DNA of 64,000 nt, taken from contig JABJAL010000079.1 in NCBI GenBank assembly GCA_018669005.1, positions 1 to 64,000 of the forward strand, in the 5' to 3' direction. Positions 17,046 through 26,092 of the stretch are shown here, piece by piece. How positions within the stretch are numbered: position 1 is the stretch's first letter; every line of letters begins with the position of its first letter. Origin of the DNA: Nitrospinaceae bacterium. GTDB lineage: Bacteria; UBA8248. The position numbers were made by a program, and so were the translations under genes. The notes beneath the pieces were generated by a model that was given only the letters and a program-made list of their open reading frames with translations, did no database searches and had not been told where the DNA came from.

Positions 17046-17438
17046 ATGGCCCAGATCAAGCTTCTTCAACACTTCAGTATTTATTGCCGAGAGCTAGAGC
17101 CCATGCACAACTTCTACGTCAACGTACTGGGCCTTCCCGAATTGCCTCGTCCCGAATTCCCCTTCCCTGGCTACTGGCTCGAATCCGGCGAGGGACACCA
17201 CATTCATTTGTCAAAACTGCGGGAAGGACACGTCAAGAATTCCATCAGCGAGAACGAGGACAGCTACATGGACCACCACTTTGGCCTACTAACCGACGAT
17301 CTTGCTGGCGTAAAGGCAAATCTTCGTGAGCACGGCATCGAATTTCATGACGAGCCCTATGGCTACCCGCAGATTTTCTTTCGCGATCCCGAGAACAACC
17401 TCATCGAAGTCGCCTCGGCGGAAATGTTTGAGGGTTAA
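17046..17438 (+). CDS. VOC family (glyoxalase/dioxygenase-like) protein
   Basis: A 130-residue two-module VOC fold. The first metal ligand region LLQHFSIYCRELEPMHNFY, the central HHIHLSK and HHFGL segments, and the end IFFRDPENNLIEVAS (glutamate ligand) are typical of glyoxalase I and extradiol dioxygenase relatives. AGGAG lies 10 bases before the ATG. It is followed after 32 bases by a RidA homologue and the DUF123 gene, so the three probably form one transcript. A resolving enzyme for a reactive metabolite is plausible but not shown. Confidence 0.85.
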   Translation: MAQIKLLQHFSIYCRELEPMHNFYVNVLGLPELPRPEFPFPGYWLESGEGHHIHLSKLREGHVKNSISENEDSYMDHHFGLLTDDLAGVKANLREHGIEFHDEPYGYPQIFFRDPENNLIEVASAEMFEG

Positions 17439-17470
17439 GACTCATTTTTTTGAAAAGAGGACAATTCGCC

Positions 17471-17860
17471 ATGGCCGATAAACGTTTGCGACAGATAAAC
17501 GCCACCAACGCACCAGGCCGCTATTCGCGTGCCGTCGTCTCGGGGAACACGGTTTATCTGGCCGGGCAGACCGGTTTTGGTCTCGACGGCGAGCCGATAA
17601 CGCCCGGCAACGCCTCTGCCCAAGCCAGGCAGGCATGCGAGAACATCAAAATATTGATGGAAGAGGCGGGTGGCGACCTCTCGCACGTCGTCAAGCTCAC
17701 CACCTATGTCACTGACCGGGCTCACAGAGAGCCCGTCTACGCCGTCATTGCCGAATTTTTTGGCGAGTACGCCCCAGCCTCGACGGGGCTCATCATCGAT
17801 GGCATGGCTCACCCCGACATGCTCGTCGAGATCGATGCGACGGGCACCCTGCCGGGGTGA
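17471..17860 (+). CDS. RidA/YjgF family protein
   Basis: A 129-residue trimeric enamine/imine deaminase family protein. Recognisable parts are NAPGRYSRAVVSGNTVYLAGQTG at the N-terminal half (split by variable residues), QARQACENIKILMEEAG, and DLSHVVKLTTYVTD. In classical RidA an arginine and a C-terminal EIEA-VA segment bind the substrate carboxylate; here the end is VEIDATGTLPG, so the substrate may differ. The ATG has AGAGGA upstream. The stop overlaps the GTG of the next gene by four bases, showing translational coupling. Confidence 0.88.
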   Translation: MADKRLRQINATNAPGRYSRAVVSGNTVYLAGQTGFGLDGEPITPGNASAQARQACENIKILMEEAGGDLSHVVKLTTYVTDRAHREPVYAVIAEFFGEYAPASTGLIIDGMAHPDMLVEIDATGTLPG

Positions 17861-18306
17861 AGAAAGTTTCGCCACTACCCAAAAAATTCAAATCACTTCC
17901 CCCCTCAGGCGTTTATCATCTCGTTCTTCATCTCGGCAAAGAGCGGCGTATCCAGGTGGGCGCGCTCGGGCGCTTTGTTTTTCCGGCGGGCTATTACACC
18001 TATACGGGCAGATCCATGCGGGCGCTTCCTGCACGGGTGGCGCGGCACGCCCGTCGCGACAAAACGCTCCGTTGGCATATCGACTACTTCAGACGACATA
18101 CAAAATTCATCGGGGTGCAGGTGATTGCATCCACCAAGCCCGGTGATGAGGAGAGGCTTGCTCGTGCGCTTCTCGCGTTAGCTCAAAAACAAACGGGGAA
18201 CAATGCCGTGCCCGCTCCCGGATTCGGGGCCTCGGACAGTTCCTGCCCGGCACACTTATTCTACTGGGGCAATTTGTCACCTGACTTCGAAAAAATTCAT
18301 AAATAA
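17857..18306 (+). CDS. DUF123 / GIY-YIG-like nuclease domain protein
   Basis: A 149-residue protein with the DUF123 layout: SGVYHLVLHL, then FPAGYYTYTGRS near residue 45, an R-x-x-RH segment, K-T-L-RWHIDYF and the C-terminal GFGASDSSCPAHLFYW. The last motif normally has cysteines as GFG-C-SD-C-x-C; here the first two are alanine and serine, so metal or structural cysteine pairing may be lost. The GTG start overlaps the RidA stop by four bases (GTGA). Members are thought to be GIY-YIG-derived nucleases; activity here is unproven. Confidence 0.82.
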   Translation: MKKVSPLPKKFKSLPPSGVYHLVLHLGKERRIQVGALGRFVFPAGYYTYTGRSMRALPARVARHARRDKTLRWHIDYFRRHTKFIGVQVIASTKPGDEERLARALLALAQKQTGNNAVPAPGFGASDSSCPAHLFYWGNLSPDFEKIHK

Positions 18307-18433
18307 CGATTTATCAATATCTTACAAATAGTTACCGCACCGATATTTCATCTCATATTCTCTCGCTGAGATTCCTAGAGGAAGGAAAAGATCTCTTTTA
18401 AGACAATAATCACAAATAGGACTTGAAATTAAT

Positions 18434-18447
18434 TTAGACATGGCTAA
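18434..18447. promoter_or_regulatory. Candidate DtxR-family iron box
   Basis: TTAGACATGGCTAA is a 14-base palindrome with one mismatched pair, close to the TTAGGnnnnCCTAA type of DtxR/IdeR/MntR operators. It lies 74 bases before a DtxR-FeoA gene in an AT-rich region, which suggests iron-dependent autorepression of the feo operon. Confidence 0.5.
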
Positions 18448-18521
18448 TAATATTTTTAGCACATTAACGCCCTAAAATTTATCAATAGTGAAAACCTGAA
18501 AATAGATCGACGAGGAGACAC

Positions 18522-19553
18522 ATGACCGACCCGCTTGCAGCACTCATCATCGCCGGCATTATCACGCTCCTCTCCGTGGTACTTTTCTGGCCTGTTCGGG
18601 GATTTTTTTGGCCCTGGTTGAGAACATTTCGAGCCACCGAACGCATCCTGATCGAGGACGCCCTCAAGCACGTCTACGACTGTGAGTACCGCCAGTTGCC
18701 CTGCACCCTCCACAGCATCTCAGGCGTCCTGAGCATTTCGGGCAACCGAGCCGCGCAACTTCTCGTTCGCCTTGAGCAGTTAAAACTCGTGACATCGGCG
18801 CGGGGTGCTTATGTGGTCACCGAGGAGGGCCGAGGCTATGCCCTGCGCACCATCAGAATTCACCGTCTCCTAGAGCGCTATCTATCCGATGAGACAAACC
18901 TTGATCCTGCCGAGTGGCACCAAAGTGCCGAGTACCGCGAGCACAAGACCACGCCCGAGGAATCAGAGGTTCTGGCGGCGCAGATGGGAAACCCATTGTT
19001 CGACCCTCATGGCGACCCCATCCCGACGGCGCATGGCGACATTCCCCCACCCCAGGGAACACCCTTGACTGAACTTTCTCCCGGCAAACTTGCCGCGATT
19101 GTCCATGTCGAAGACGAGCCTCAGGCGATCCACGCCGAACTCGTAGCCAAGGATTTACACCCAGGCATGCGCGTTCGTGTACTTGAGAGCGGGCCCGAAG
19201 AAATTCGTTTCGAGGCCGACGCACACGAATACACGCTCGCCCCTGTCGTTGCGGCCAACCTTTCTGTCCACCCTGTACCCGAGGGGCAGGAAATGAGCGT
19301 TTCCCTCAAATCACTCGCCGATCTTAAGCCCGGGGAAAAAGCCGAGGTCGCTAGTATTTCTCCCGCCTGCAGAGGCTCCCAGCGGAGGCGCATGCTCGAT
19401 TTGGGCATTATTCCAGGCACCGAGGTAACTTGCGAAATGAACAGCCCCACCGGAGACCCCACCGCCTACCGAATCAGGGGCGCCGTAATTGCGCTCAGGC
19501 GTGAGCAATCCGGGATGGTCCAGATTAACGAACCTCAAGGAGTCACCACATGA
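18522..19553 (+). CDS. Membrane-anchored DtxR-type regulator fused to two FeoA domains
   Basis: A 343-residue protein with an unusual order of parts: an N-terminal transmembrane helix (residues 5-30, LAALIIAGIITLLSVVLFW), a winged-helix DtxR domain (about 44-110; ISGVLSISGNRAAQLLVRLEQLKLV), a DtxR dimerisation/metal region (RIHRLLERYLSDET and following, to about 185), then two SH3-like FeoA domains (about 188-262 and 265-338; the second contains RRRMLDLGIIPGTEV). GAGGAG lies 5 bases before the ATG. Its stop overlaps the feoB start by four bases. It may sense iron, control feo, and interact with FeoB at the membrane. How a membrane-tethered repressor reaches its operator is open. Confidence 0.87.
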   Translation: MTDPLAALIIAGIITLLSVVLFWPVRGFFWPWLRTFRATERILIEDALKHVYDCEYRQLPCTLHSISGVLSISGNRAAQLLVRLEQLKLVTSARGAYVVTEEGRGYALRTIRIHRLLERYLSDETNLDPAEWHQSAEYREHKTTPEESEVLAAQMGNPLFDPHGDPIPTAHGDIPPPQGTPLTELSPGKLAAIVHVEDEPQAIHAELVAKDLHPGMRVRVLESGPEEIRFEADAHEYTLAPVVAANLSVHPVPEGQEMSVSLKSLADLKPGEKAEVASISPACRGSQRRRMLDLGIIPGTEVTCEMNSPTGDPTAYRIRGAVIALRREQSGMVQINEPQGVTT

Positions 19554-21817
19554 GCAGTCAACCAGCGGCCGCCTGCGAATACTGTCCTGTTCACAACGCC
19601 GAGAACCTCATCAAGCTCGGCGTCGATATGGAGAACTGGGATTTTGTCGTGGCGCTGGCCGGAAACCCGAACACAGGAAAGAGCACCGTCTTCAACGCCC
19701 TGACCGGCCTCCGTCAGCATACCGGCAACTGGCCCGGCAAAACTGTCGCCCGCGCAGAAGGCGGCTACTCGATAGGCGGGCAGAGTTACAAACTAGTAGA
19801 TCTGCCGGGTACCTACTCGTTGCTCTCAACCAGTTACGATGAAGAGATCGCCCGCGACTTCATCCTCTTCGGGCAGCCGGATGTGACCGTTATCGTGGTG
19901 GACGCCACCCGTATCGAGCGCAACCTCAACCTGGTTCTTCAGGTGCTCGAAATAACGGATCGCGCAGTCGTTTGCCTCAACCTGATGGACGAGGCCAAGC
20001 GGCACGGATTGGCGGTCGACGAGCGACGTCTGGCCAAGGATCTGGGTGTACCCGTAGTTGCCACATCGGCCCGCTTCGGGGAGGGGCTGGATCTCCTCAA
20101 CAAGACAATCGCCGAGGTGGCAACAGGTCAGATTGTTTGCAAGCCGCGAAGGATAAAGGGGCAGTCTCTTCCCCTGAAATCCGCAGTGGACAGCCTAGCA
20201 GGCACTGTTAGCGAAGGGTTTCCCGAACTGCCTAACGCCCGCTGGATAGCCCTTCGTCTTCTGGACGCCGATGAGCGGATAGTCGAAGCCGTCCAAAGCG
20301 GTGAGTTGGAAAACATACTGGCACCTAAAACAGCAGAAGACGGAACGCACATGCAAACGGCAGCATCGAGATTAAATGCGCCATGGGACACCACGAAGAG
20401 CGATAAGATCCTCGCCGAGGCGTCCTCGCTTCGCTGGAACATCGGTGCCGACTTTCACCAGACGCTTATGGAAACTATCTATACCGAGTCCGCCCACATC
20501 GCAGACCGTGCAGTGTCGCGAAGCGGGCAGGAGCCGAAATTCGATTTGGACCGAACCATCGATCGTCTGGTGACGAGCCGAATTTTTGGATTTCCGATCA
20601 TGGTGCTCGCCCTCACGGTTATCCTCTGGCTGACGATCTCGGGGGCGAATGTACCCTCGGCCATGCTTGCCACGCTTCTTCTCGAAAATATTCACCCCAT
20701 GCTTAAAAGCGGCGCGGCTTTCATCGGAATGCCCTGGTGGCTCGATGGTTTTTTAATTGACGGCATGTACCTTGGCACCGCCTGGGTCATAAGCGTCATG
20801 TTGCCGCCAATGGCGATCTTCTTCCCGTTGTTCACCCTCCTTGAGGATTTTGGATATCTACCGCGAGTGGCCTTTAATCTCGACAGCATGTTCCGAAGCG
20901 TGGGGGCCCACGGCAAGCAATCGCTGACGATGGCGATGGGGTTTGGCTGCAATGCCGCCGGAGTGGTTGCAACACGCATCATCGAAAGCCCCCGGGAGCG
21001 CCTGATTGCTATCATCACCAACAATTTTGCGCTTTGTAACGGACGCTGGCCCACGCAGATAATGATCTCCTCTATTTTCATAGGCGGTCTGGCCCCAGCC
21101 CACCTTGCCGGATTGCTCTCGGCCCTGACCGTTGTCTCGGTGGCCATGCTGGGCGTGTTCTTCACATTTGCCACCTCCTGGTTTCTCTCCAGGACGGTTC
21201 TCCGCGGAGAGGTTTCTACTTTCAGCCTCGAATTGCCTCCCTACCGCCCGCCGCGCATATTTCAAACAATCTACACATCGATGATCGACCGCACCCTACT
21301 CGTTCTATGGCGCGCAGTGATCTTTGCCTTGCCGGCCGGGGCGCTTCTGTGGCTCATTTCGAATATCCCGATTGGTGATATCAGCCTGGCGCAACTCATG
21401 ATGAACTGGCTCGATCCATTTGGATATATGGTCGGCTTGAGCGGCCTCATTCTCCTGACTTACATCATCGCAATTCCCGCCAACGAGATCATTATTCCAA
21501 CGATCTTGATGCTCACCGTGCTGAGCGGGGGAATGACGGGTGTGGGCGAGGGGTCGGGCGTGATGTTCGAACTCGATTCCGAAGGGGCCACCGCCCAACT
21601 CCTCAAGGGAGGCGGATGGAACCTCTTAATCGCCGTAAACGTTCTGCTATTCAGTCTCGTTCACAACCCCTGCTCGACCACCATCTACACCATTTGGAAG
21701 GAAACGCGGAGCGGAAAGTGGACGGCGGTTTCCGCCCTTTTGCCTGTCGTGATGGGTTTTGCTCTGTGCTTTGTAGTAGCTCAGGTGTGGCGTCTCGTTG
21801 CAGGGGGTGGCTACTAA
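19550..21817 (+). CDS. feoB: Ferrous iron transporter FeoB
   Basis: Inner-membrane Fe(II) uptake protein with an N-terminal GTPase. In the 755-residue product the G motifs are complete: G1 GNPNTGKS (38-45), G2 within HTGNWPGKTV, G3 DLPGTYSL and G4 NLMDE. The second half carries the Gate and core membrane segments, including MAMGFGCNAAGVVATRII and NNFALCNGRWPTQIMI. A cysteine-containing N-terminal tail (ACEYCPVHNAENL) precedes the G domain. ATGA overlap with the upstream regulator shows coupled translation. FeoC is absent, and FeoA function is probably supplied by the fused domains upstream. Confidence 0.96.
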   Translation: MSSQPAAACEYCPVHNAENLIKLGVDMENWDFVVALAGNPNTGKSTVFNALTGLRQHTGNWPGKTVARAEGGYSIGGQSYKLVDLPGTYSLLSTSYDEEIARDFILFGQPDVTVIVVDATRIERNLNLVLQVLEITDRAVVCLNLMDEAKRHGLAVDERRLAKDLGVPVVATSARFGEGLDLLNKTIAEVATGQIVCKPRRIKGQSLPLKSAVDSLAGTVSEGFPELPNARWIALRLLDADERIVEAVQSGELENILAPKTAEDGTHMQTAASRLNAPWDTTKSDKILAEASSLRWNIGADFHQTLMETIYTESAHIADRAVSRSGQEPKFDLDRTIDRLVTSRIFGFPIMVLALTVILWLTISGANVPSAMLATLLLENIHPMLKSGAAFIGMPWWLDGFLIDGMYLGTAWVISVMLPPMAIFFPLFTLLEDFGYLPRVAFNLDSMFRSVGAHGKQSLTMAMGFGCNAAGVVATRIIESPRERLIAIITNNFALCNGRWPTQIMISSIFIGGLAPAHLAGLLSALTVVSVAMLGVFFTFATSWFLSRTVLRGEVSTFSLELPPYRPPRIFQTIYTSMIDRTLLVLWRAVIFALPAGALLWLISNIPIGDISLAQLMMNWLDPFGYMVGLSGLILLTYIIAIPANEIIIPTILMLTVLSGGMTGVGEGSGVMFELDSEGATAQLLKGGGWNLLIAVNVLLFSLVHNPCSTTIYTIWKETRSGKWTAVSALLPVVMGFALCFVVAQVWRLVAGGGY

Positions 21818-21896
21818 TACTTCCCGCGAGGGAGGAAGGCAGATTCAAGCTCTTGTTTGCGTTGTTCCAGCGTAAGGGATTAGGCCTCTAGCTGCT

Positions 21897-22682
21897 TTAG
21901 AGTTTTCGGCAGACGAAAAGATAGCGGTTGAGGCTGAAAAAATATTTCCCCTCGGCGCCAAGCTCCTCAAGCTCCCGAGCCCAGGCCTTCACCTCCTCTT
22001 TAGGTATGTCCCCGTATCGGATAACAAAGGGGACAATGATGTTCAGCATTCGGCAACTATATCTTTCAAGATCGTATTCGGGGTTGAGGAACGTAAAAAC
22101 ATCTCGACGCTCGATTTCAAAGCCCGCCGCGCGAAGCTGGGCCGAGAGCGATTTGGGAAGGTGCGGATTGGCTAGGTGTGCGTCCCAGGCCTTCAGGATG
22201 CGGCGCGCACGCTCTTCATCCCTCGCGCTCCACACGAGCGAGTCCCAGTCGGTATCGAGAATCACCGCCCGCCCGCCAGGCTTAAGAACGCGGTTAAGCT
22301 CCGAGAGCGCCGCCTCGATGTCGGTAACATACTCATAAACCTGGGTGGAAACGGCTGCGTCATACTCGCCAGCCCCTGCAGGGACAGAGTTGGCATCCCC
22401 CTCTTTGATTTCTACATTTACAAGCCCGGCACACCTTGCCCGCGCCAGCTCATTCATCGCCCCGGTCGGGTCCACACCAACCGCCCGGCCCGATGGCCCG
22501 ACGGCCTCGGCAATATCGCGCAGAACAAAGCCGGGCCCGGAGCCAATGTCGAGCACCCGCTCGCCGTTGCGGGGCGCCAGCGCCTCCATCACAAAAGCGC
22601 GTTGACCCTCTTCATCCGGGGTGGAATAGACCTCCTCCACCCGGCGGGCCGTTTTATCGTCAAATTTAGGCGGTTGTTGCAA
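21897..22682 (-). CDS. Class I SAM-dependent methyltransferase
   Basis: A 261-residue methyltransferase of the UbiE/ArsM-like type. Motif I is VLDIGSGPGFVLRDIA, followed by an acidic residue after strand 2 (GVDPTG), the motif II region YDAAVSTQVYEYV and motif III LKPGGRAVILDTDWDS. The opening (VEEVYSTPDEEGQR) resembles methyltransferases acting on arsenic or small molecules. I placed the start at a TTG (22682) because AGGAGG lies 7 bases upstream; ATG codons at 22709 and 22718 are alternatives. It diverges from the MFS gene pair. The substrate is unknown. Confidence 0.82.
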   Translation of the reverse strand: MQQPPKFDDKTARRVEEVYSTPDEEGQRAFVMEALAPRNGERVLDIGSGPGFVLRDIAEAVGPSGRAVGVDPTGAMNELARARCAGLVNVEIKEGDANSVPAGAGEYDAAVSTQVYEYVTDIEAALSELNRVLKPGGRAVILDTDWDSLVWSARDEERARRILKAWDAHLANPHLPKSLSAQLRAAGFEIERRDVFTFLNPEYDLERYSCRMLNIIVPFVIRYGDIPKEEVKAWARELEELGAEGKYFFSLNRYLFVCRKL

Positions 22683-22793
22683 AACGCCACCTCCTGCCCC
22701 CTGGTCCATGCTATTCATTGACCCATTTAGCCGCACAAGCGTATAAAACCTCCTCTGCCTTGCGGCACACCCTAGCACCGGGGACCATCCTGG

Positions 22794-23993
22794 ATGGATT
22801 CGGCGAAAGATACAAAGATTACCGCCATTGCTGCGAGCCATGGCGTTAATTCATTTTACCTTTTTTTTCTAACGCCGATTATCCCGATAATCGCCACCGA
22901 ATTTAATTTAAACTATGTAGAAGTAGGCATAATTGCGTCTTTATATGCCTTTGCCAACGGCATTTTTCAATTTCCCATATCATTTCTGGGCGACTACCTT
23001 GGGCGATGGCGCACTGTGCTAACCATCTCGCTGCTTGTGCAGTCCATCCCTGTATTCCTCTACGGGATTTCTCCGACTTATGGCGTATTTCTGATTTTTG
23101 TCTTTTTTAGCGGCCTAGGATGCTCAGCCTATCATCCCCCCGCCATCGCACTCATCACCAGAGAGAGCCCCGAGCGACGCGGCTTCATCATGGCAATCTT
23201 CGCAGGCGGCGGCGATGTCGGAAGCATTATTACCCCCGTCCTTGTGGGATGGATGACCGTCTATTTTGCCAGCTGGCGTATGGCCGCTCATCTGGCGCTT
23301 ATCCCAGGAGTTATCATGGCGATAATCATTTGGCGCCTGTTCGAGGACATACCGCGCGACGACCGCTCGATGAAACAAGCGGCGAGTGCGACCCTGGGCG
23401 CCCTCGTAAGAAACAAACCCTTGATTCTTTTAATTCTTCTCTCCACCTTTCGCATCACTGGCTTCAGAGGGCTTATGACGTTCCTCCCGCTTTTATTGGC
23501 GCAAAATTTTGGTTTCGACACCCAGAGCGTTGGCTGGACCATATCCTCCTATTTCATTATGGGCACACTAACGACGATCATCGTAGGCCGCTGGTCGGAT
23601 AAGGGAAGCAAGACGATGTTCATCCTTGTCCTGACGTTGTTCTGCGGGCTTGCGCTGGCTTCTATTTCACTGGCAACGACGACTCTCGGCGTAATTTGCG
23701 CCATAATCTCCGTGGGCGTCCTCCTCACACCGGTGCCTAGTCTAGTGCTTGCCGTGGGTACCGAATTGGTGGAAGAAAGACAGCGTGCCAGTGCCATCGG
23801 CCTTGTTTACGCCATAAACGAGGGGGCAAGCACAATATCGCCGCTCATCGGCGGACTCGTCGCCGAGGCCGTGAGCCTGAGGTTTTCGTTTCTTTTCTAT
23901 GCCGTGCTGTTCGGCATATCGAGCGTCATCGCATTTATTCTTCACCAGGTGAGTAAAAATCTAGACACCCCCAGGCCAGAGAGCGCCGCATGA
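22794..23993 (+). CDS. MFS transporter (fosmidomycin-resistance-like)
   Basis: A 399-residue major facilitator with about twelve hydrophobic segments. Features are the N-terminal AASHGVNSFYLFFLTPIIPII helix interrupted by a histidine as in Fsr-like carriers, the loop FLGDYLGRWRTV between helices 2 and 3, and SAYHPPAIALI in helix 4. Fsr-like proteins export drugs or small metabolites by proton antiport; this substrate is unknown. Its stop overlaps the start of a second MFS gene by four bases, so the two are made together. The Shine-Dalgarno is weak. Confidence 0.85.
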   Translation: MDSAKDTKITAIAASHGVNSFYLFFLTPIIPIIATEFNLNYVEVGIIASLYAFANGIFQFPISFLGDYLGRWRTVLTISLLVQSIPVFLYGISPTYGVFLIFVFFSGLGCSAYHPPAIALITRESPERRGFIMAIFAGGGDVGSIITPVLVGWMTVYFASWRMAAHLALIPGVIMAIIIWRLFEDIPRDDRSMKQAASATLGALVRNKPLILLILLSTFRITGFRGLMTFLPLLLAQNFGFDTQSVGWTISSYFIMGTLTTIIVGRWSDKGSKTMFILVLTLFCGLALASISLATTTLGVICAIISVGVLLTPVPSLVLAVGTELVEERQRASAIGLVYAINEGASTISPLIGGLVAEAVSLRFSFLFYAVLFGISSVIAFILHQVSKNLDTPRPESAA

Positions 23994-25183
23994 GCCACGA
24001 CATCAACGAGAAGAACGAGACAGAGAACGAACTTGCCCCCTGGGGCGCCATCGGTCTTTTGTTCCTGGCGCATTTCGTCGTGGACAGCCAGATAAGCTTT
24101 CTCTCACCCCTGCTTCCTCTTTTAAGCGAAAAGTTCAATATCGATCTCGGGGCTGCGGGTGTTCTGGTGGGTCTGCTCGCCTTTTTCGTCGCGGGAACCC
24201 AGCTTTTCACCGCCATCATCACCGACAGGTGGCCCAGGCTTCCCTGGTTGGCCATCGGCCTCATCGGAAGCTCTTTTTTCATGACGGCGGTAGGGTGGCT
24301 GCCCTCATATACCTGGGTGGCCATATCGATCCCGATTGGTGGGGTGCTCGCAGGAATAGCGCACCCCGATATGGCCTCTCGGGCGGGCTCGCTTAGTGAC
24401 AGGCACAGAAGCCTCGCCGTCAGCTTTTTCGTCTCGGGCGGGAGGCTCGGTTTTTCCCTGGGGCCCATCATCGCCCTTTTCATCGCCAAATGGTGGGGGA
24501 TGGAATGGCTCTGGCTCTACATCTTCGTGAACATCGTCGCCGTTATCGGCATCTTGAGCGGCCTGCCAAAACCAGAGGCCGCCAAGTCGCATGACAAAGA
24601 TATTTTCCGGGGCCTCGGGGCCGCACTCTGGAAAGCGAGACACCCACTCTCCATCCTGCTCGGTGTCACAATCTCCCGAGCAGTCGTTACGGTGAACATG
24701 CAAGGCCTGCTGCCCACCCTCTATGTCGAGATGGGGCTCGGCCTTTGGCAAGGCGGAATCGCCAACTCGCTGCTTCTTTTCTTTGGGATGGCAGGGGTAA
24801 TGGTCGGGGGCGCACTCGCCAACCGCCTTGGAAAGCGGCAGATAATTGTGAGTGGAATCGCCATTTCAATTTTGAGCCTGGTGGGATTTCTCGCGGCAAC
24901 GCCAGGCCTGGCATTGGTCTTTCTTTCCATTTTGGGCTTTGGTCTCTACATGCCCATGGGCGTCGGCATGGCCTATGCCCAGGAATTCTTGCCATTGCAC
25001 AGGGGATTCGCCAGCTCGCTTACCCTCGGGGCCTCGTGGGGTGTCGCGAGCATATCAGTCATCCCGCTCACCTGGGTCGCCGAGGACATTGGCCTTCTCC
25101 TGACCTTCTGGGCGCTTCCCATTTGCCTGGTCATCGGCATGGGATTCGCCTTTTTCCTCCCGGACGAGAAAAAATTCAGCTAA
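23990..25183 (+). CDS. MFS transporter, second of a tandem pair
   Basis: A 397-residue major facilitator with the same overall plan as the preceding gene: LFLAHFVVDSQISFLSPLLPLL in helix 1, a TDRWPR loop after helix 2, IAHPDMASRAG (cf. YHPPA of the partner) and a long central loop after IGILSGLPKPEA. The ATGA overlap indicates a coupled operon, so the pair might work as a heteromer or as two exporters for related compounds. The charge pattern after helix 1 differs from its neighbour. A bidirectional terminator follows 3 bases after the stop. Confidence 0.85.
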   Translation: MSHDINEKNETENELAPWGAIGLLFLAHFVVDSQISFLSPLLPLLSEKFNIDLGAAGVLVGLLAFFVAGTQLFTAIITDRWPRLPWLAIGLIGSSFFMTAVGWLPSYTWVAISIPIGGVLAGIAHPDMASRAGSLSDRHRSLAVSFFVSGGRLGFSLGPIIALFIAKWWGMEWLWLYIFVNIVAVIGILSGLPKPEAAKSHDKDIFRGLGAALWKARHPLSILLGVTISRAVVTVNMQGLLPTLYVEMGLGLWQGGIANSLLLFFGMAGVMVGGALANRLGKRQIIVSGIAISILSLVGFLAATPGLALVFLSILGFGLYMPMGVGMAYAQEFLPLHRGFASSLTLGASWGVASISVIPLTWVAEDIGLLLTFWALPICLVIGMGFAFFLPDEKKFS

Positions 25184-25185
25184 AC

Positions 25186-25223
25186 AAAAAAACGCGGCCT
25201 CCCCATGGGGGGCCGCGTTTTTT
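25186..25223. terminator. Bidirectional intrinsic terminator
   Basis: A long stem CGCGGCC-t-CCCC / GGGG-g-GGCCGCG (25193-25217) is flanked by A7-8 on the left and T6 on the right. It can end both the MFS operon (plus) and the deiodinase-like gene (minus). Confidence 0.92.
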
Positions 25224-25239
25224 CTATCGACAATAGAAT

Positions 25240-25884
25240 CTAGGCGCCAGCACTAACCCCTTGCTCTTTCACCAGTTCATCAAGAACCAAGTCGATCCGA
25301 GGCTCCTCCGTCCAGTTTGATTTGTAGGCGATCTTTCCATCCTTATCGATGACGTAGACCATATTCGGCATGCGCCCGAAGGACTCCACCACCGCCTCGT
25401 CAAGATCATCCACGAGAACAGGCACCTTCATTCCGAAAATATCAACAAGCTCCTTTGCGTAGCCAAGTTTATGCTCGTAGGAGGTATGTTGCGTATATTT
25501 TTTAAAATACCTGCGCTCGCCCGCGTGAGGCTCTTTCGAATAGATGACAAAAAACTCAACATCCTTATCCTTATACTTTTGATATAATTCATCAATGCCA
25601 GGCACCTGCCGGCGAAAAGGCGGTCACGTGATGGCGCCAAACTCGATGACAATGTTCTTTTTCCCCAACATATCGGCAAAATCCACCTCAACACCCTCGG
25701 TCGTCTTAAGCTTGACAGGAGGGGCCGTGTCGCCCGGCTGAAGCAACTCCTTGAAGGCCTTGTGGCGAATTTTTCGAAAACCGGCGAACTCTCGTTTAAG
25801 CGTTCGAACAGGGTCCAGATACCAGAGGCTCCACATCCCCCCCATGGGGCCGGGCGGCCTGTCGAAATGATCTTGTTTCTGCAT
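25240..25884 (-). CDS. Deiodinase-like selenoprotein (thioredoxin fold, Sec87)
   Basis: From the ATG at 25884 (AAGGAG 9 bases upstream) the frame meets one TGA (25624-25626) at codon 87 and continues to 25240, giving 214 residues. Across the TGA it reads VIEFGAITUPPFRRQVPG, matching the T-U-P-P-F active site of iodothyronine deiodinases and their bacterial relatives. Downstream, VEFFVIYSKEPHAGE matches the deiodinase IY-x-(E/K)-E-x-H strand with its conserved histidine, and VPVLVDDLDEAVVESFGRMPNMVYVIDKDGKI is the rest of the thioredoxin fold. Bacterial members probably act as peroxiredoxin-like or dehalogenating enzymes, not in thyroid hormone metabolism. No signal peptide is seen. The SECIS-like hairpin here is the clearest of the four. 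Confidence 0.9.
25597..25613 (-). promoter_or_regulatory. Candidate bacterial SECIS hairpin (deiodinase-like gene)
   Basis: GCCGGC-AGGU-GCCUGGC folds into a six-pair stem (one G-U, one bulged C) with an AGGU loop. The GGU is 18-20 nt after the TGA. The upper stem and loop resemble those of the E. coli fdhF SECIS. Confidence 0.72.
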
Positions 25885-26092
25885 GAACTGTCTCCTTGGA
25901 TACAACAGTGATAATCGGGTATTTCTAAAGATATCCCAAAATCTGACGATAATTAGGTTATTGATCTGTAATGGTTTTGTCGAGGGTGGCGCAATTTTTT
26001 CTCAGAATACGATTGAGACATTCACCTTAAAGGTTTAATATATATAGAGTTGTCGACACCTAACAACAAATGGCCGAAGTGGAGGACATAAC

